This document shows, in pieces, positions 26,075 to 34,407 of a stretch of DNA of 64,000 nucleotides. The notes under the pieces were generated by a model. That model saw nothing but the letters and a program-made list of their open reading frames with translations, searched no databases and was not told where the DNA came from. Within the stretch, counting starts at the first letter, position 1. Each line of letters begins with the position of its first letter. Source of the DNA: Natrinema salinisoli (GTDB taxonomy: Archaea; Halobacteriota; Halobacteria; Halobacteriales; Natrialbaceae); assembly GCF_020405205.1 (NCBI RefSeq), contig NZ_CP084469.1:248001-312000 (forward strand), given 5' to 3'. Made by a program: the position numbers and the translations under genes.

Positions 26075-26838
26075 CGACTGTCCTCCGAACCGAGGAACTC
26101 CGCAAGCAGTTCGGTGACCTGGTCGCGACCGACGATGTCAGCCTCGAGTTCGACGACCAGCACGTCACCAGTATCATCGGTCCCAACGGGGCCGGGAAGA
26201 CGACGTTCTACAACCTCCTCACGGGGGTATTGCAGCCGACCAGCGGCGAGATCTGGCTCCGGAAGGACGGCGACATGACCGAGATCACCGACGCGGAACC
26301 ACACGAGGTCGCACGCAGCGGTCTCTCGAGGTCCTACCAGATCACGAATATCTTCGAGGGGCTGACGGTCCGCGAGAACCTGCAGGTCGCACGGATCGCC
26401 CACGAGGGACGGACGTTCGACATGCGCTCGCGTCCGGACGCCGACGAGGAGCTCAACGAGGAGATCGACGAGCTGATGGAGCTCACCAACCTGACGGAGA
26501 TCGCCGAGACGAAGTGCGATACGCTGAGTCACGGCGAGAAGCGCAACGTCGAGATCGCGCTGGCGCTGGCCATCGAACCGTCGGTGTTCCTCCTGGACGA
26601 GCCGACCGCGGGAATGAACCCGACCGAGACGGAGGAGATCGTCTCGCTGATTCGGGAACTGAATCGGGACATCGACGCGACGTTCATCGTCACCGAACAC
26701 GACATGGACGTCGTCACCGACATCTCCGATCGGATCGTCGTCCTCGCCGAGGGTGCAGTGTTGGCCGACGGCGAGCCGGAGGCGGTACTGAGCGACGAAC
26801 GAGTGACAGAAGCCTACCTCGGAAGTGAGACCGTATGA
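26071..26838 (+). CDS. livG: Liv-type ABC transporter ATPase (LivG)
   Basis: Protein of 255 residues with the ABC ATPase motifs in order: Walker A GPNGAGKTT near 38-46, the LivG-type insert after it, signature LSHGEKRNVEIALAL, Walker B VFLLDEPTAGMNP and the switch His in TEHDMD. The LSHGE signature differs from the consensus LSGGQ but is usual for this subfamily. Energises import with LivF. Overlaps livM and livF (ATGA). Confidence 0.93.
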   Translation: MTTVLRTEELRKQFGDLVATDDVSLEFDDQHVTSIIGPNGAGKTTFYNLLTGVLQPTSGEIWLRKDGDMTEITDAEPHEVARSGLSRSYQITNIFEGLTVRENLQVARIAHEGRTFDMRSRPDADEELNEEIDELMELTNLTEIAETKCDTLSHGEKRNVEIALALAIEPSVFLLDEPTAGMNPTETEEIVSLIRELNRDIDATFIVTEHDMDVVTDISDRIVVLAEGAVLADGEPEAVLSDERVTEAYLGSETV

Positions 26839-27551
26839 CCGTTCTCGAAATCGACGACATCGACACCTACTACGGAAATAGCCACATCCTCCACGACGTC
26901 TCGCTGGACCTCGCGGAGGGGGAAGTCGTCGCACTGCTCGGCCGGAATGGTGCCGGGAAGACGACGACGATGCGCTCGATCATGGGCGCCACCCCGCCGC
27001 GACGCGGCAGTATCAGATACCGCGGCGAGGAGATCGTGGGGAAATCGCCGGACGAGATCAACGAACTCGGGATCAATCTCGTTCCCGAGGATCGGCGGGT
27101 CTTCCCGACGCTGACCGTCCACGAGAACATCGTCCTCGCGCACAAGCTCGCGGACGATCCCCGACCCGTCGAGGAGATGTACGAGCTGTTCCCGATCCTC
27201 GACGACCTGCGGTCGAACAACGGCCAGAACCTGAGCGGCGGCGAACAGCAGATGCTCGCCGTCGCTCGAGCACTGGTTCAGCGGCCGTCGACGCTGTTAC
27301 TCGACGAGCCGACCGAAGGGCTGGCCCCCGTCATCGTCGACGACCTGCGGAACATGCTTCAGGACGTCGTCGAGCAGGACGTGACCGTCCTGCTCTCCGA
27401 ACAGAACGTTAATTTTGCGTTCGACCTCGCGACGCGGGGGTACGTCATCGACACCGGGTCGATCGTCTACGAGGGCTCCATCGAGGAGATCCGCGAACGT
27501 GACGACCTGCTCGAGAAGTACCTCGCCGTCTCTCCGGAGGAGGTGGCCTGA
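26835..27551 (+). CDS. livF: Liv-type ABC transporter ATPase (LivF)
   Basis: Protein of 238 residues: Walker A GRNGAGKTTTM, signature LSGGEQQMLAVARAL, Walker B LLLDEPTEGLAP and a Q/H-loop region ending LSEQNVNFAF (the switch residue is Gln, as usual for LivF). Second ATPase of the importer. The CoA ligase gene begins one base after its stop codon, which ties the enzyme to the transporter in one transcript. Confidence 0.93.
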   Translation: MTVLEIDDIDTYYGNSHILHDVSLDLAEGEVVALLGRNGAGKTTTMRSIMGATPPRRGSIRYRGEEIVGKSPDEINELGINLVPEDRRVFPTLTVHENIVLAHKLADDPRPVEEMYELFPILDDLRSNNGQNLSGGEQQMLAVARALVQRPSTLLLDEPTEGLAPVIVDDLRNMLQDVVEQDVTVLLSEQNVNFAFDLATRGYVIDTGSIVYEGSIEEIRERDDLLEKYLAVSPEEVA

Positions 27552-27552
27552 G

Positions 27553-29223
27553 GTGACCGACCTGACGATCCGCCCGTTCTTTTGGCGGCCGACGAACCTC
27601 TTTCCGGAGACGCGACTCGTCTCTCGGACGCACGACGGGACCGTCGATACGTCCTACGGGGAGTTCGGCGAACGCGTCAGGTCACTGCTGGCCGCGCTGG
27701 CGGATCGCGGCTTCGGTCCCGGCGACCGGATCGGAACGTTCGGGTGGAACCACCACCGCCACCTCGAGACGTACTACGCGGCACCCCTCTCGGGCGCGCA
27801 GTTGCACACGATCAACGTCCAGCTCGGCGACGACGATATCGTCTACATCGTCGAAGACGCCGACGACGACGTCCTGTTCGTCGATCCGGGCGAGCCGTTC
27901 GAGACGATCGAGCGACTGTGGTCGGAGCTCTCCGTCGAGCACGTCGTCGTGATGGGAGAGACGGTTCCGGAAACCGACGTCGACGCCGTCGCCTACGAGG
28001 ACCTGATCTCGGAGTACGAGCCGATCGCGGACGACGAGATGCCCGAGCTCGAGGAGGAGTACCCTGCCGGCATGTGTTACACCTCCGGCACGACCGGCCG
28101 GCCGAAGGGCGTGGAGTACACCCACAAAATGATCTACGCCCACGCGATGATGGTGATGACCCCCGCCGGCCTCGGCATCGAGGAGAGCGACGTCGTCATG
28201 CCCGTCGTCCCGATGTTCCACGTCAACTCCTGGGAGTTCCCCTACGCCGCGACGATGGCCGGCGCGACGCAGGTCTATCCCGGCCCGTCGCCGAGCGCGG
28301 CCGACCTGCTCGAGCTGATCGAGCGCGAGGGCGTCACCATGACCGCCGGCGTCCCGACGGTCTGGATCGATCTGCTCGAGCACGTCGACGAACACGGCGG
28401 CGACCTCTCGAGCCTCGAGCGGATCGTCGTGGGTGGCAGCGCCGCTCCCGAGGAGATGATGCGCCGCTACGACGAGGAGTTCGACGTCACCGTCGAACAC
28501 GCCTGGGGGATGACCGAGACGATGAGCATCGGCTCGGTCTCCCGACCCAAGTCCCGCATGGCCGACTGGGATCCGAGCCGGAAGTACGAGAAGCGTCGGA
28601 AACAGGGGCTGCTCTCGCCCGGCCTCGAGATGCGCGTCGTCAACGACGCCGGCGAGGAGGTCCCGTGGGATGGCGAGTCCGCGGGAGAACTCCTCGTCCG
28701 GGGACCCACAGTCATCACGGAGTACTACAACCGTCCGGAAGCGAACGAAGAGGATTTCGACGGCGGTCCCGCGAGCGATGCGAGCGGGACGTCGGAGGAC
28801 GTCTCGTCCTCCGGAAAGTGGTTGAAGACCGGCGACATCGTCTCTGTCGACGAGGATGGCTACATCGAGGTCGTCGACCGTGCGAAGGACGTCATCAAGA
28901 GCGGCGGCGAGTGGATCTCCTCGATCGCGCTCGAGAGCGCGCTGATGGCCAATCCGGACGTCGTCGAGGCGGCGGTGGTCGGCGTTCCCCACGAGAAGTG
29001 GCAGGAACGGCCGCTCGCGACCGTCGTCACCGCCGAGGACGCCGATCCCGACGAGGAGGAACTCCAGGATCACTTGCGGGAAACGCTCGAGCAGCCCGAC
29101 TGGTGGCTCCCCGACGAGATCCGCGTCCTCGAGCGGATTCCCAAGACGGCGACCGGGAAGTTCGACAAGCAAGGGCTGCGCGAAAAGCTTGACGTAGACG
29201 CCGCCGAAACGGAGGACCGATGA
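27553..29223 (+). CDS. Acyl-CoA synthetase (AMP-forming, fatty or aryl acid CoA ligase)
   Basis: Protein of 556 residues starting at GTG 27553; the upstream frame lies inside livF. Motifs of the ANL superfamily are present: the phosphate loop CYTSGTTGRPKGVEYTH, the adenine motif HAWGMTETM, the hinge TGDIVSVDEDGYIEVVDRAKDVIKSGG (core DRAKD) and the C-terminal lysine in TATGKFDKQ. It activates a carboxylic acid with ATP and CoA. Together with the importer it suggests trapping of the imported acid as a CoA thioester. Chain length or ring preference cannot be read from the sequence. Confidence 0.9.
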   Translation: MTDLTIRPFFWRPTNLFPETRLVSRTHDGTVDTSYGEFGERVRSLLAALADRGFGPGDRIGTFGWNHHRHLETYYAAPLSGAQLHTINVQLGDDDIVYIVEDADDDVLFVDPGEPFETIERLWSELSVEHVVVMGETVPETDVDAVAYEDLISEYEPIADDEMPELEEEYPAGMCYTSGTTGRPKGVEYTHKMIYAHAMMVMTPAGLGIEESDVVMPVVPMFHVNSWEFPYAATMAGATQVYPGPSPSAADLLELIEREGVTMTAGVPTVWIDLLEHVDEHGGDLSSLERIVVGGSAAPEEMMRRYDEEFDVTVEHAWGMTETMSIGSVSRPKSRMADWDPSRKYEKRRKQGLLSPGLEMRVVNDAGEEVPWDGESAGELLVRGPTVITEYYNRPEANEEDFDGGPASDASGTSEDVSSSGKWLKTGDIVSVDEDGYIEVVDRAKDVIKSGGEWISSIALESALMANPDVVEAAVVGVPHEKWQERPLATVVTAEDADPDEEELQDHLRETLEQPDWWLPDEIRVLERIPKTATGKFDKQGLREKLDVDAAETEDR

Positions 29224-29987
29224 GCGAGTTATTCGATCTCGGCGGGCGGGTCGCAGTGGTAACGGGCGGCGGCCGCGGCATCGGCCGCGCCATCGCCGTC
29301 GAGCTGGCGAACGCAGGGGCCGCGGTGGTCCCGAGCGCCCGCTCGACCGACGAAATCGAGGCCGTCGCCGCGGAAATCGAAGACGCGGGCGGTGACGCAG
29401 TCGCCGTCCCCGCGGACGTGACGGACCCCGACGCCGTCCGAACGGTCATCGACCGAGCCGCTGACGAGTTCGGCGGCGTCGACATCGTCGTCAACAACGC
29501 CGGCTTCAATCCGGACGACGCGCTCGGCCGGCCGGAAAACGTCGAGACCGAGAGCCTCGACCGCGTGCTCGACGTCAACCTGAACGGTGCCTACGAGGTC
29601 ACGCACGCGGCGGCGGACCACCTCCTCGAGAGCGATGGCGGCTCCGTCATCAACGTCGCCAGCGTCGGCGGACTGGTCGGGCTCCCGCGCCAGCACCCCT
29701 ACGTCGCCTCGAAACACGGGCTGGTCGGCCTCACGAAGAGCATGTCTCTGGACTGGGCCCCCGAGGTCCGGGTCAACGCCGTCGCGCCGGGCTACGTCTC
29801 GACGGAGCTGACCGAGGAACTCGAGGGGAACGAACAGCTCCGACAGTCGATCATCGACCGCACCCCGCTCGATCGGTTCGCCGACCCCGAGGAGATCGCC
29901 GGCCCGGTCGTTTTCCTCGCGAGCGACGCTGGGAGCTACGTGACCGGCTCCGTGCTCGCGGCCGACGGCGGCTGGACGGCGCGATAG
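29220..29987 (+). CDS. Short-chain dehydrogenase/reductase (FabG-like)
   Basis: Protein of 255 residues with the classical SDR signature: TGGGRGIGRA near the N-terminus, NNAG, the catalytic Ser in NVASVGG and the YVASKHG active-site motif, ending in TGSVLAADGGW. NAD(P)-dependent oxidoreductase; in this operon it plausibly acts on a hydroxy- or keto-acyl-CoA intermediate. The start overlaps the ligase stop (ATGA). Confidence 0.9.
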   Translation: MSELFDLGGRVAVVTGGGRGIGRAIAVELANAGAAVVPSARSTDEIEAVAAEIEDAGGDAVAVPADVTDPDAVRTVIDRAADEFGGVDIVVNNAGFNPDDALGRPENVETESLDRVLDVNLNGAYEVTHAAADHLLESDGGSVINVASVGGLVGLPRQHPYVASKHGLVGLTKSMSLDWAPEVRVNAVAPGYVSTELTEELEGNEQLRQSIIDRTPLDRFADPEEIAGPVVFLASDAGSYVTGSVLAADGGWTAR

Positions 29988-30116
29988 GGGCCGTCTCCTG
30001 CGCATTCGAACCGATCACGTTCGGCCGATATCGTTTTCGACTAAAAATCACGGGGGTAGTTGCGACCGTCTGGTAGTTCTCCGAACGTTTAGCCTTCGAC
30101 CGGGGCTATCTCCGGT

Positions 30117-31358
30117 ATGCGATACAATGACAGTGACCGTGCACGCGAGGTCGCCGAGCGTGCCAACGACTTGATGGAAGAGGTCGTCCTCCCGATCGAA
30201 CGCGAGCGAGCCGGCGGGATGGCCGTCTCGAGCGGCACCGTCGCGGAGCTCCGCGAGGCCGCCCGCGAGTACGACGTCTACGCACCACAGATCCCCGAGG
30301 AGTACGGTGGCATGGGACTGAGCTTCCGCGATTCGCTGCCCGCGTTCGAGGAAGCGGGCCGCAGTCTTCTCGGCCAGGTCGCGATGCGCGTCGACGCCCC
30401 CGACGAGGGCAACATGCACCTCCTCGAGCTGGCCGGGGACGATTTACAGAAGGAAACGTACCTCGAGCCCCTCGTCGCGGGCGACATCAAGTCCGGCTTC
30501 TCGATGACCGAGCCGATGCAGGGTGCCGGCTCGGATCCGAAGATGATCCAGACCACAGCGGAGAAAGACGGCGACGAGTGGGTCATCGACGGCCACAAGT
30601 GGTGGACCACGCAGGGCGTCGAGGCCGACGTGCTGATCGTCCTCGCGCGGACCGATCCGGACGCCCACCCCTACGAGGGGTGTTCGCTCTTTCTCGTGCC
30701 GGCGGACGCCGACGGCGTCGACGTCATCCGCGACGTTCCCCACATGGGCGGCGGCGGTCACGGCGTCTCCCACGCCGAAATCCGGTACGAAAACGTTCGC
30801 GTGCCCGACGAACACCTGCTCGGCGAGCTGAATCAGGGGTTCGTCCACGCCCAGGAACGCCTCGGCCCGGCGCGGCTGACCCACTGCATGCGCTATTCCG
30901 GCATGGCCCAGCGCTCGCTCGACATCGCGAAGGCCTACACGAGCGAACGCCGCGGGTTCGATTCCACCCTCTCGGACAAGCAGTCCCTTCGCCACCGGAT
31001 CGCCGACGCCGAGACGAAACTCCACATGGCCCGGACCGGAATCCGCGACGCCGCCGACCGGATCGCCGCCGGCGACGAGGCCCGCGTCCCCGTCTCGATG
31101 TGCAAAGTGTTCACCGCGAACGTCACTCAGGACGCCATCGATCTCGCCGTCCAGTGTTGCGGTGCGAACGGCATCGGAAAGGACCTCCCGCTGTCCGACT
31201 TCTACGAATCCGTCCGGCAGTTCCGCATCGTCGACGGCGCCGACGAAGTCCACCGCCGCGTCATCGCCCGTGCAGCTTTCGAAGACGTCCCGGAGGAGGA
31301 ACTCGAGCCGCTGACTCGCTTTGGCGACCCCAACCGAGAACGGAGTAGCGGGCACTGA
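30117..31358 (+). CDS. Acyl-CoA dehydrogenase
   Basis: Protein of 413 residues with acyl-CoA dehydrogenase features: QIPEEYGGMGL in the N-terminal helical domain, the middle beta domain FSMTEPMQGAGSDPKMIQT and IDGHKWWTT, and the C-terminal helical domain with AVQCCGANGIGKD and the FAD-contacting segment before DGADEVHRRVIAR. It oxidises an acyl-CoA to the enoyl-CoA using FAD. A 129-base gap and a TATA-like CGTTTAGCC at 30086-30094, about 27 bases before the ATG, suggest its own promoter in addition to operon read-through. No enoyl-CoA hydratase or thiolase is adjacent. Confidence 0.92.
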   Translation: MRYNDSDRAREVAERANDLMEEVVLPIERERAGGMAVSSGTVAELREAAREYDVYAPQIPEEYGGMGLSFRDSLPAFEEAGRSLLGQVAMRVDAPDEGNMHLLELAGDDLQKETYLEPLVAGDIKSGFSMTEPMQGAGSDPKMIQTTAEKDGDEWVIDGHKWWTTQGVEADVLIVLARTDPDAHPYEGCSLFLVPADADGVDVIRDVPHMGGGGHGVSHAEIRYENVRVPDEHLLGELNQGFVHAQERLGPARLTHCMRYSGMAQRSLDIAKAYTSERRGFDSTLSDKQSLRHRIADAETKLHMARTGIRDAADRIAAGDEARVPVSMCKVFTANVTQDAIDLAVQCCGANGIGKDLPLSDFYESVRQFRIVDGADEVHRRVIARAAFEDVPEEELEPLTRFGDPNRERSSGH

Positions 31359-31606
31359 CGAGGCGTCCGCGGTCGTTCCGTTCCCTCGTCAGTCGGTGTC
31401 GTCTCCGATCAGAACCGATTATTCGTTTGGGTCAGTCGTCTAGATCGCGATGGGTCGGCATCCTCGAGACTCGTCGCTGGTTGTTGCTCGAGTGGAACGC
31501 GATACCGGGTGCGGCGGGGTTCGAACTACGTGAACGGCTCGCTCCGCTCGCCGTTCTCTCATTCGAATCCCGGTGCCCGTTCGCTCCTCGCGTCCGTTCG
31601 TCGCAG

Positions 31607-31621
31607 AACGGGCGTGGCGGG
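31607..31621. other. Candidate left attachment site (copy of tRNA-Arg 3' end)
   Basis: AACGGGCGTGGCGGG is identical, in the same orientation, to 48577-48591, which covers the 3' terminal bases of tRNA-Arg(CCU) plus two flanking bases. After a one-base gap the similarity continues imperfectly into the T-arm region (TTCGTTCCCA against TTCGAACCCA). Base composition changes just to the right. This is the pattern left when an element integrates at a tRNA 3' end. Confidence 0.55.
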
Positions 31622-32280
31622 CTTTCGTTCCCAATGGAACGGTTTCACTTGGTGGGGACGGAATAAACTCATCCCCCACCTATGTGAATCGATACTGGAA
31701 TAGTAGATTTGATAATTTTAAATATATTGATAATGTAGGTTAGACTTCGAATAAGCATTTTACGCTGATGGGATTTCTACCTCGCCGCTTCCGTAAATCG
31801 CGATAGCATGTCTCATATATTGGACCTCTACCGGGGCAACAGTGGATCCAAGTTGGCGATATCAGATAATCGGTTTCTGGAAGTTGACAGTGGAATTCGT
31901 GGTCGACTCGGCACCGTCTATGTGATCGCGGACGTGACGAATGGGTGCAGAGTGTAAGGAGGGAGTATGGTTCTGGACGTGACATTCGTGAGTGTGCTCC
32001 TTAAGTGGACAATCATCAACGAAGCCATGCCACTTGCGACGTGGTCGATCATCAAACGCTAATTGGACCAGTACTTGAGGTCACAGCTAACGCTGAATCC
32101 GCTGCTGACTGGCCAGACAACGACACCGCTGGACTCAGTCGTAAGGGAAGACCAGGTGTGTGGTAACTCACTCTGCCGACACGACCATGGCTGGCCCACT
32201 GGGCGGTGAGGTGTTGCCTACCGTTGAGATCAAGAGTACGATGAAAAATGTGAGACAAATTATGTTTGGTTCTCCTTGTC

Positions 32281-32417
32281 GACTCAGGAGATGAAGCCGT
32301 TATGTTGGCATCGGTGTACTGAATGATGGGGTACAGGTTGATGTCGAGCGCGTCGGTGAGTAACTCGATCGCGGTGTTGTAGCTGTAGGCGTTGCCGGTG
32401 TCAAGATTGATGACCAG
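32281..32417 (-). pseudogene. Possible remnant of an unidentified coding sequence
   Basis: Read on the minus strand, this stretch has coding-like composition (for example NLDTGNAYSYNTAIELLTDA and LYPIIQYTDAN) but an in-frame TAA stands immediately before it and no start codon precedes it. The frame runs on without a stop to 32052 but becomes non-protein-like. I do not recognise the family. It could be the tail of a gene truncated during island rearrangement. Confidence 0.3.
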
Positions 32418-32881
32418 TTAGTTGAGTATCTGCAGCGAACTCGAACCCACAGATGATGTCCAAAACATACGTAACCACCGTCGGCCGTGACTACTGCGTC
32501 GATTGCCTGAGTGCACTCGATCGCAGGTGGCGCGGTCACAAATGTGGGACGCCACCAACTGCGAGTGTTTCCCGTCAGACTAGGGACTGTGCTGTCGCCT
32601 GCTCAGATACCCTCTCCGCGTGTATGTTTTGTTTATAAATGGTAGTCACCGAAGCAAGGCGTCTACTACTGGTCACGCTGGCTGTAAGTGCGTATTGTGG
32701 ACGTATGGAAGCATCATATGGGTCGTTGGTGTGGGATTCAGCGTATGATCAACTACGATCGACGAGATGGAACATCCGAACACGGACGACGGAGACAGCC
32801 AGCGCTGCCCTCCCCACAGGTGTCACTCACCAGCACCCAAATGATGGCCGACGTATCCGCCGGGCCACGGGTCAAACAGCC

Positions 32882-33865
32882 ATGAACGTACTCGTCACCG
32901 GCGGGGCGGGGTTTATCGGCTCGCACATAGCCGACCGGTTGCTTGAGCAGGGACATCACGTCGTTACGCTCGATGTCCTTGATTCGTACTACGATCCGGC
33001 GATCAAGCGACACAACGTACAACGGTGTTCCGACGCAGGTGGTGAGCGATTCGCCTTCGTCGAGGGGTCAATCACTGACGAGCAGACGATCCGCGAAACC
33101 ATAACCCATCACGATGTGGACGTAATCTATCATAAGGCCGCACAGGCTGGTGTCCGTGCGAGTGTCAAAAACCCACACAAGGCCCACCGAATCAACACGA
33201 CCGGCCTAGTGACGGTGTTGCAGGCTGCAGCCGACCATGGTGTTGACCGTCTCATCAATGCCTCATCGTCCTCCGTGTACGGCGACGCCTCCAGTCTTCC
33301 TTACAAGGAAGACGAACGGCTCCGCCCCCGAAGCCCGTACGCCGTCACGAAGCTGACAGGAGAACACTACTGCCGCGTCTGGCATGATATCTACGACGTT
33401 CCGACGGTGAGTTTGCGGTACTTCACCGTGTACGGCCCGCGGATGCGACCGAACATGGCGATTACGAATTTCACTGCTAAGTGTCTCGAGGGCGAGCCAA
33501 TGGAAATATACGGTGATGGACGACAGAGCCGCGATTTCACTCACATCGACGACGTCGTTGACGCTAACCTCGCACTGCTTGAGACGGATGCGGCCGACGG
33601 TGAGGTGCTGAATATCGGCTCGAGCGACAATATTACGATCGTCGAACTTGCCGAACACATCGCCAAGGTGACGGACAGCGAATTTGCCCTCGAATACACC
33701 GAACCGGTGGCTGCGGACGCCCGCCATACCCATGCTGACGTATCGAAGGCCAGGGCGGTGATCGATTACGATCCGTCGGTATCGATTCGAGAGGGTGTCT
33801 CGTCGTTCGTCGACTGGTATCGACGGAACCGCGAGTGGTATGAACCCCTCGTCAGGCAGTCCTGA
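32882..33865 (+). CDS. NAD-dependent sugar-nucleotide epimerase/dehydratase
   Basis: Protein of 327 residues from the ATG at 32882; an open frame extends upstream to 32639 but the Rossmann motif GGAGFIGSH begins right after this ATG. The extended-SDR active site is Tyr153-x3-Lys157 (SPYAVTK), with the Ser residues in NASSSSVYG. It resembles UDP-glucose or UDP-N-acetylglucosamine 4-epimerases and nucleotide-sugar dehydratases; the RYFTVYGPRMRPNMAI segment is usual for the epimerase group. It would supply an activated sugar to the glycosyltransferases in this island. Exact substrate is not readable. Confidence 0.88.
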   Translation: MNVLVTGGAGFIGSHIADRLLEQGHHVVTLDVLDSYYDPAIKRHNVQRCSDAGGERFAFVEGSITDEQTIRETITHHDVDVIYHKAAQAGVRASVKNPHKAHRINTTGLVTVLQAAADHGVDRLINASSSSVYGDASSLPYKEDERLRPRSPYAVTKLTGEHYCRVWHDIYDVPTVSLRYFTVYGPRMRPNMAITNFTAKCLEGEPMEIYGDGRQSRDFTHIDDVVDANLALLETDAADGEVLNIGSSDNITIVELAEHIAKVTDSEFALEYTEPVAADARHTHADVSKARAVIDYDPSVSIREGVSSFVDWYRRNREWYEPLVRQS

Positions 33866-34407
33866 TTGCGTCGAACCCCGACCGCGGACACGAAGCGGGC
33901 AGTGCTAGCGGTGAGTTCGCGCTCGCACTCACTGTTTCTGGTGGCGAACAACCGCCTCACTGTACTCAGCCGCCAGGCCCCGATCGATATCGCTCACCCA
34001 TCCTCGTGTGTCGACGTGAGTCCTGAGTGGGCGATCACTCGCGATGGCAGCCGTCGGCTGGCGGCTCAGTGAGACGGATTAACCCCTGCGGCTGGCCATC
34101 TCGCGCGAGGAACGCCGTCGCTTGGCATGACTTCTACTGACAGCCGTATATACCCTGTGTACTAGGAACCGGCCCCAAGGCCGGGTGTGATGGGTCGCCC
34201 GAGATCGGCATGATTACTCACTCTCGGCCAGCCAGTCCCATGACTGGTGGCAGTGGCCTGTCCCGACTTGGCAGACCACGTTCGGCTCGTCAGCAGTATA
34301 TGGTGCGACCAGTGATAAGCCCTCCCACTTCCTAGTCTCACAACCGGGACGTACAGGAGCGACGGGTACCGGGTAAGGTCTAAAGGCTCGCCGTGGAAGA
34401 GGGAGTG
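33866..34407. other. Intergenic stretch, no gene seen
   Basis: About 540 bases with only short overlapping frames. TATA-like sequences occur at CGTATATACC (about 34144-34153) and AGTATATGG (about 34295-34303), either of which could drive the downstream glycosyltransferase. No tRNA, repeat array or transposase motif was recognised. Confidence 0.4.

Larger units (their letters stand above)
31359..32881. other. Long gene-poor stretch at the left edge of the island
   Basis: No intact gene is supported. Bases 31359-31640 still have the high GC of the chromosome and hold short palindromes such as GAACGG...CCGTTC near 31530-31555. From about 31680 the sequence turns AT-rich and contains many stop codons in all frames. 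A minus-strand open stretch at 32052-32417 lacks an ATG and may be a gene relic. I found no recognisable integrase or transposase motif. Confidence 0.6.

Noticed and set aside
31510-31525. GGGGTTCGAAC near 31.5 kb as a second tRNA
   Set aside because: It resembles a T-arm only; no acceptor, D or anticodon arms can be built around it.
31440-31679. Short overlapping frames near 31.5 kb as genes
   Set aside because: Arg- and Ser-rich translations, no start signals, and located in palindrome-rich intergenic DNA.
32453-32638. Cys-containing 61-codon frame as a zinc-finger protein
   Set aside because: Cys and His spacing fits no known zinc motif and the frame lies in degraded DNA.
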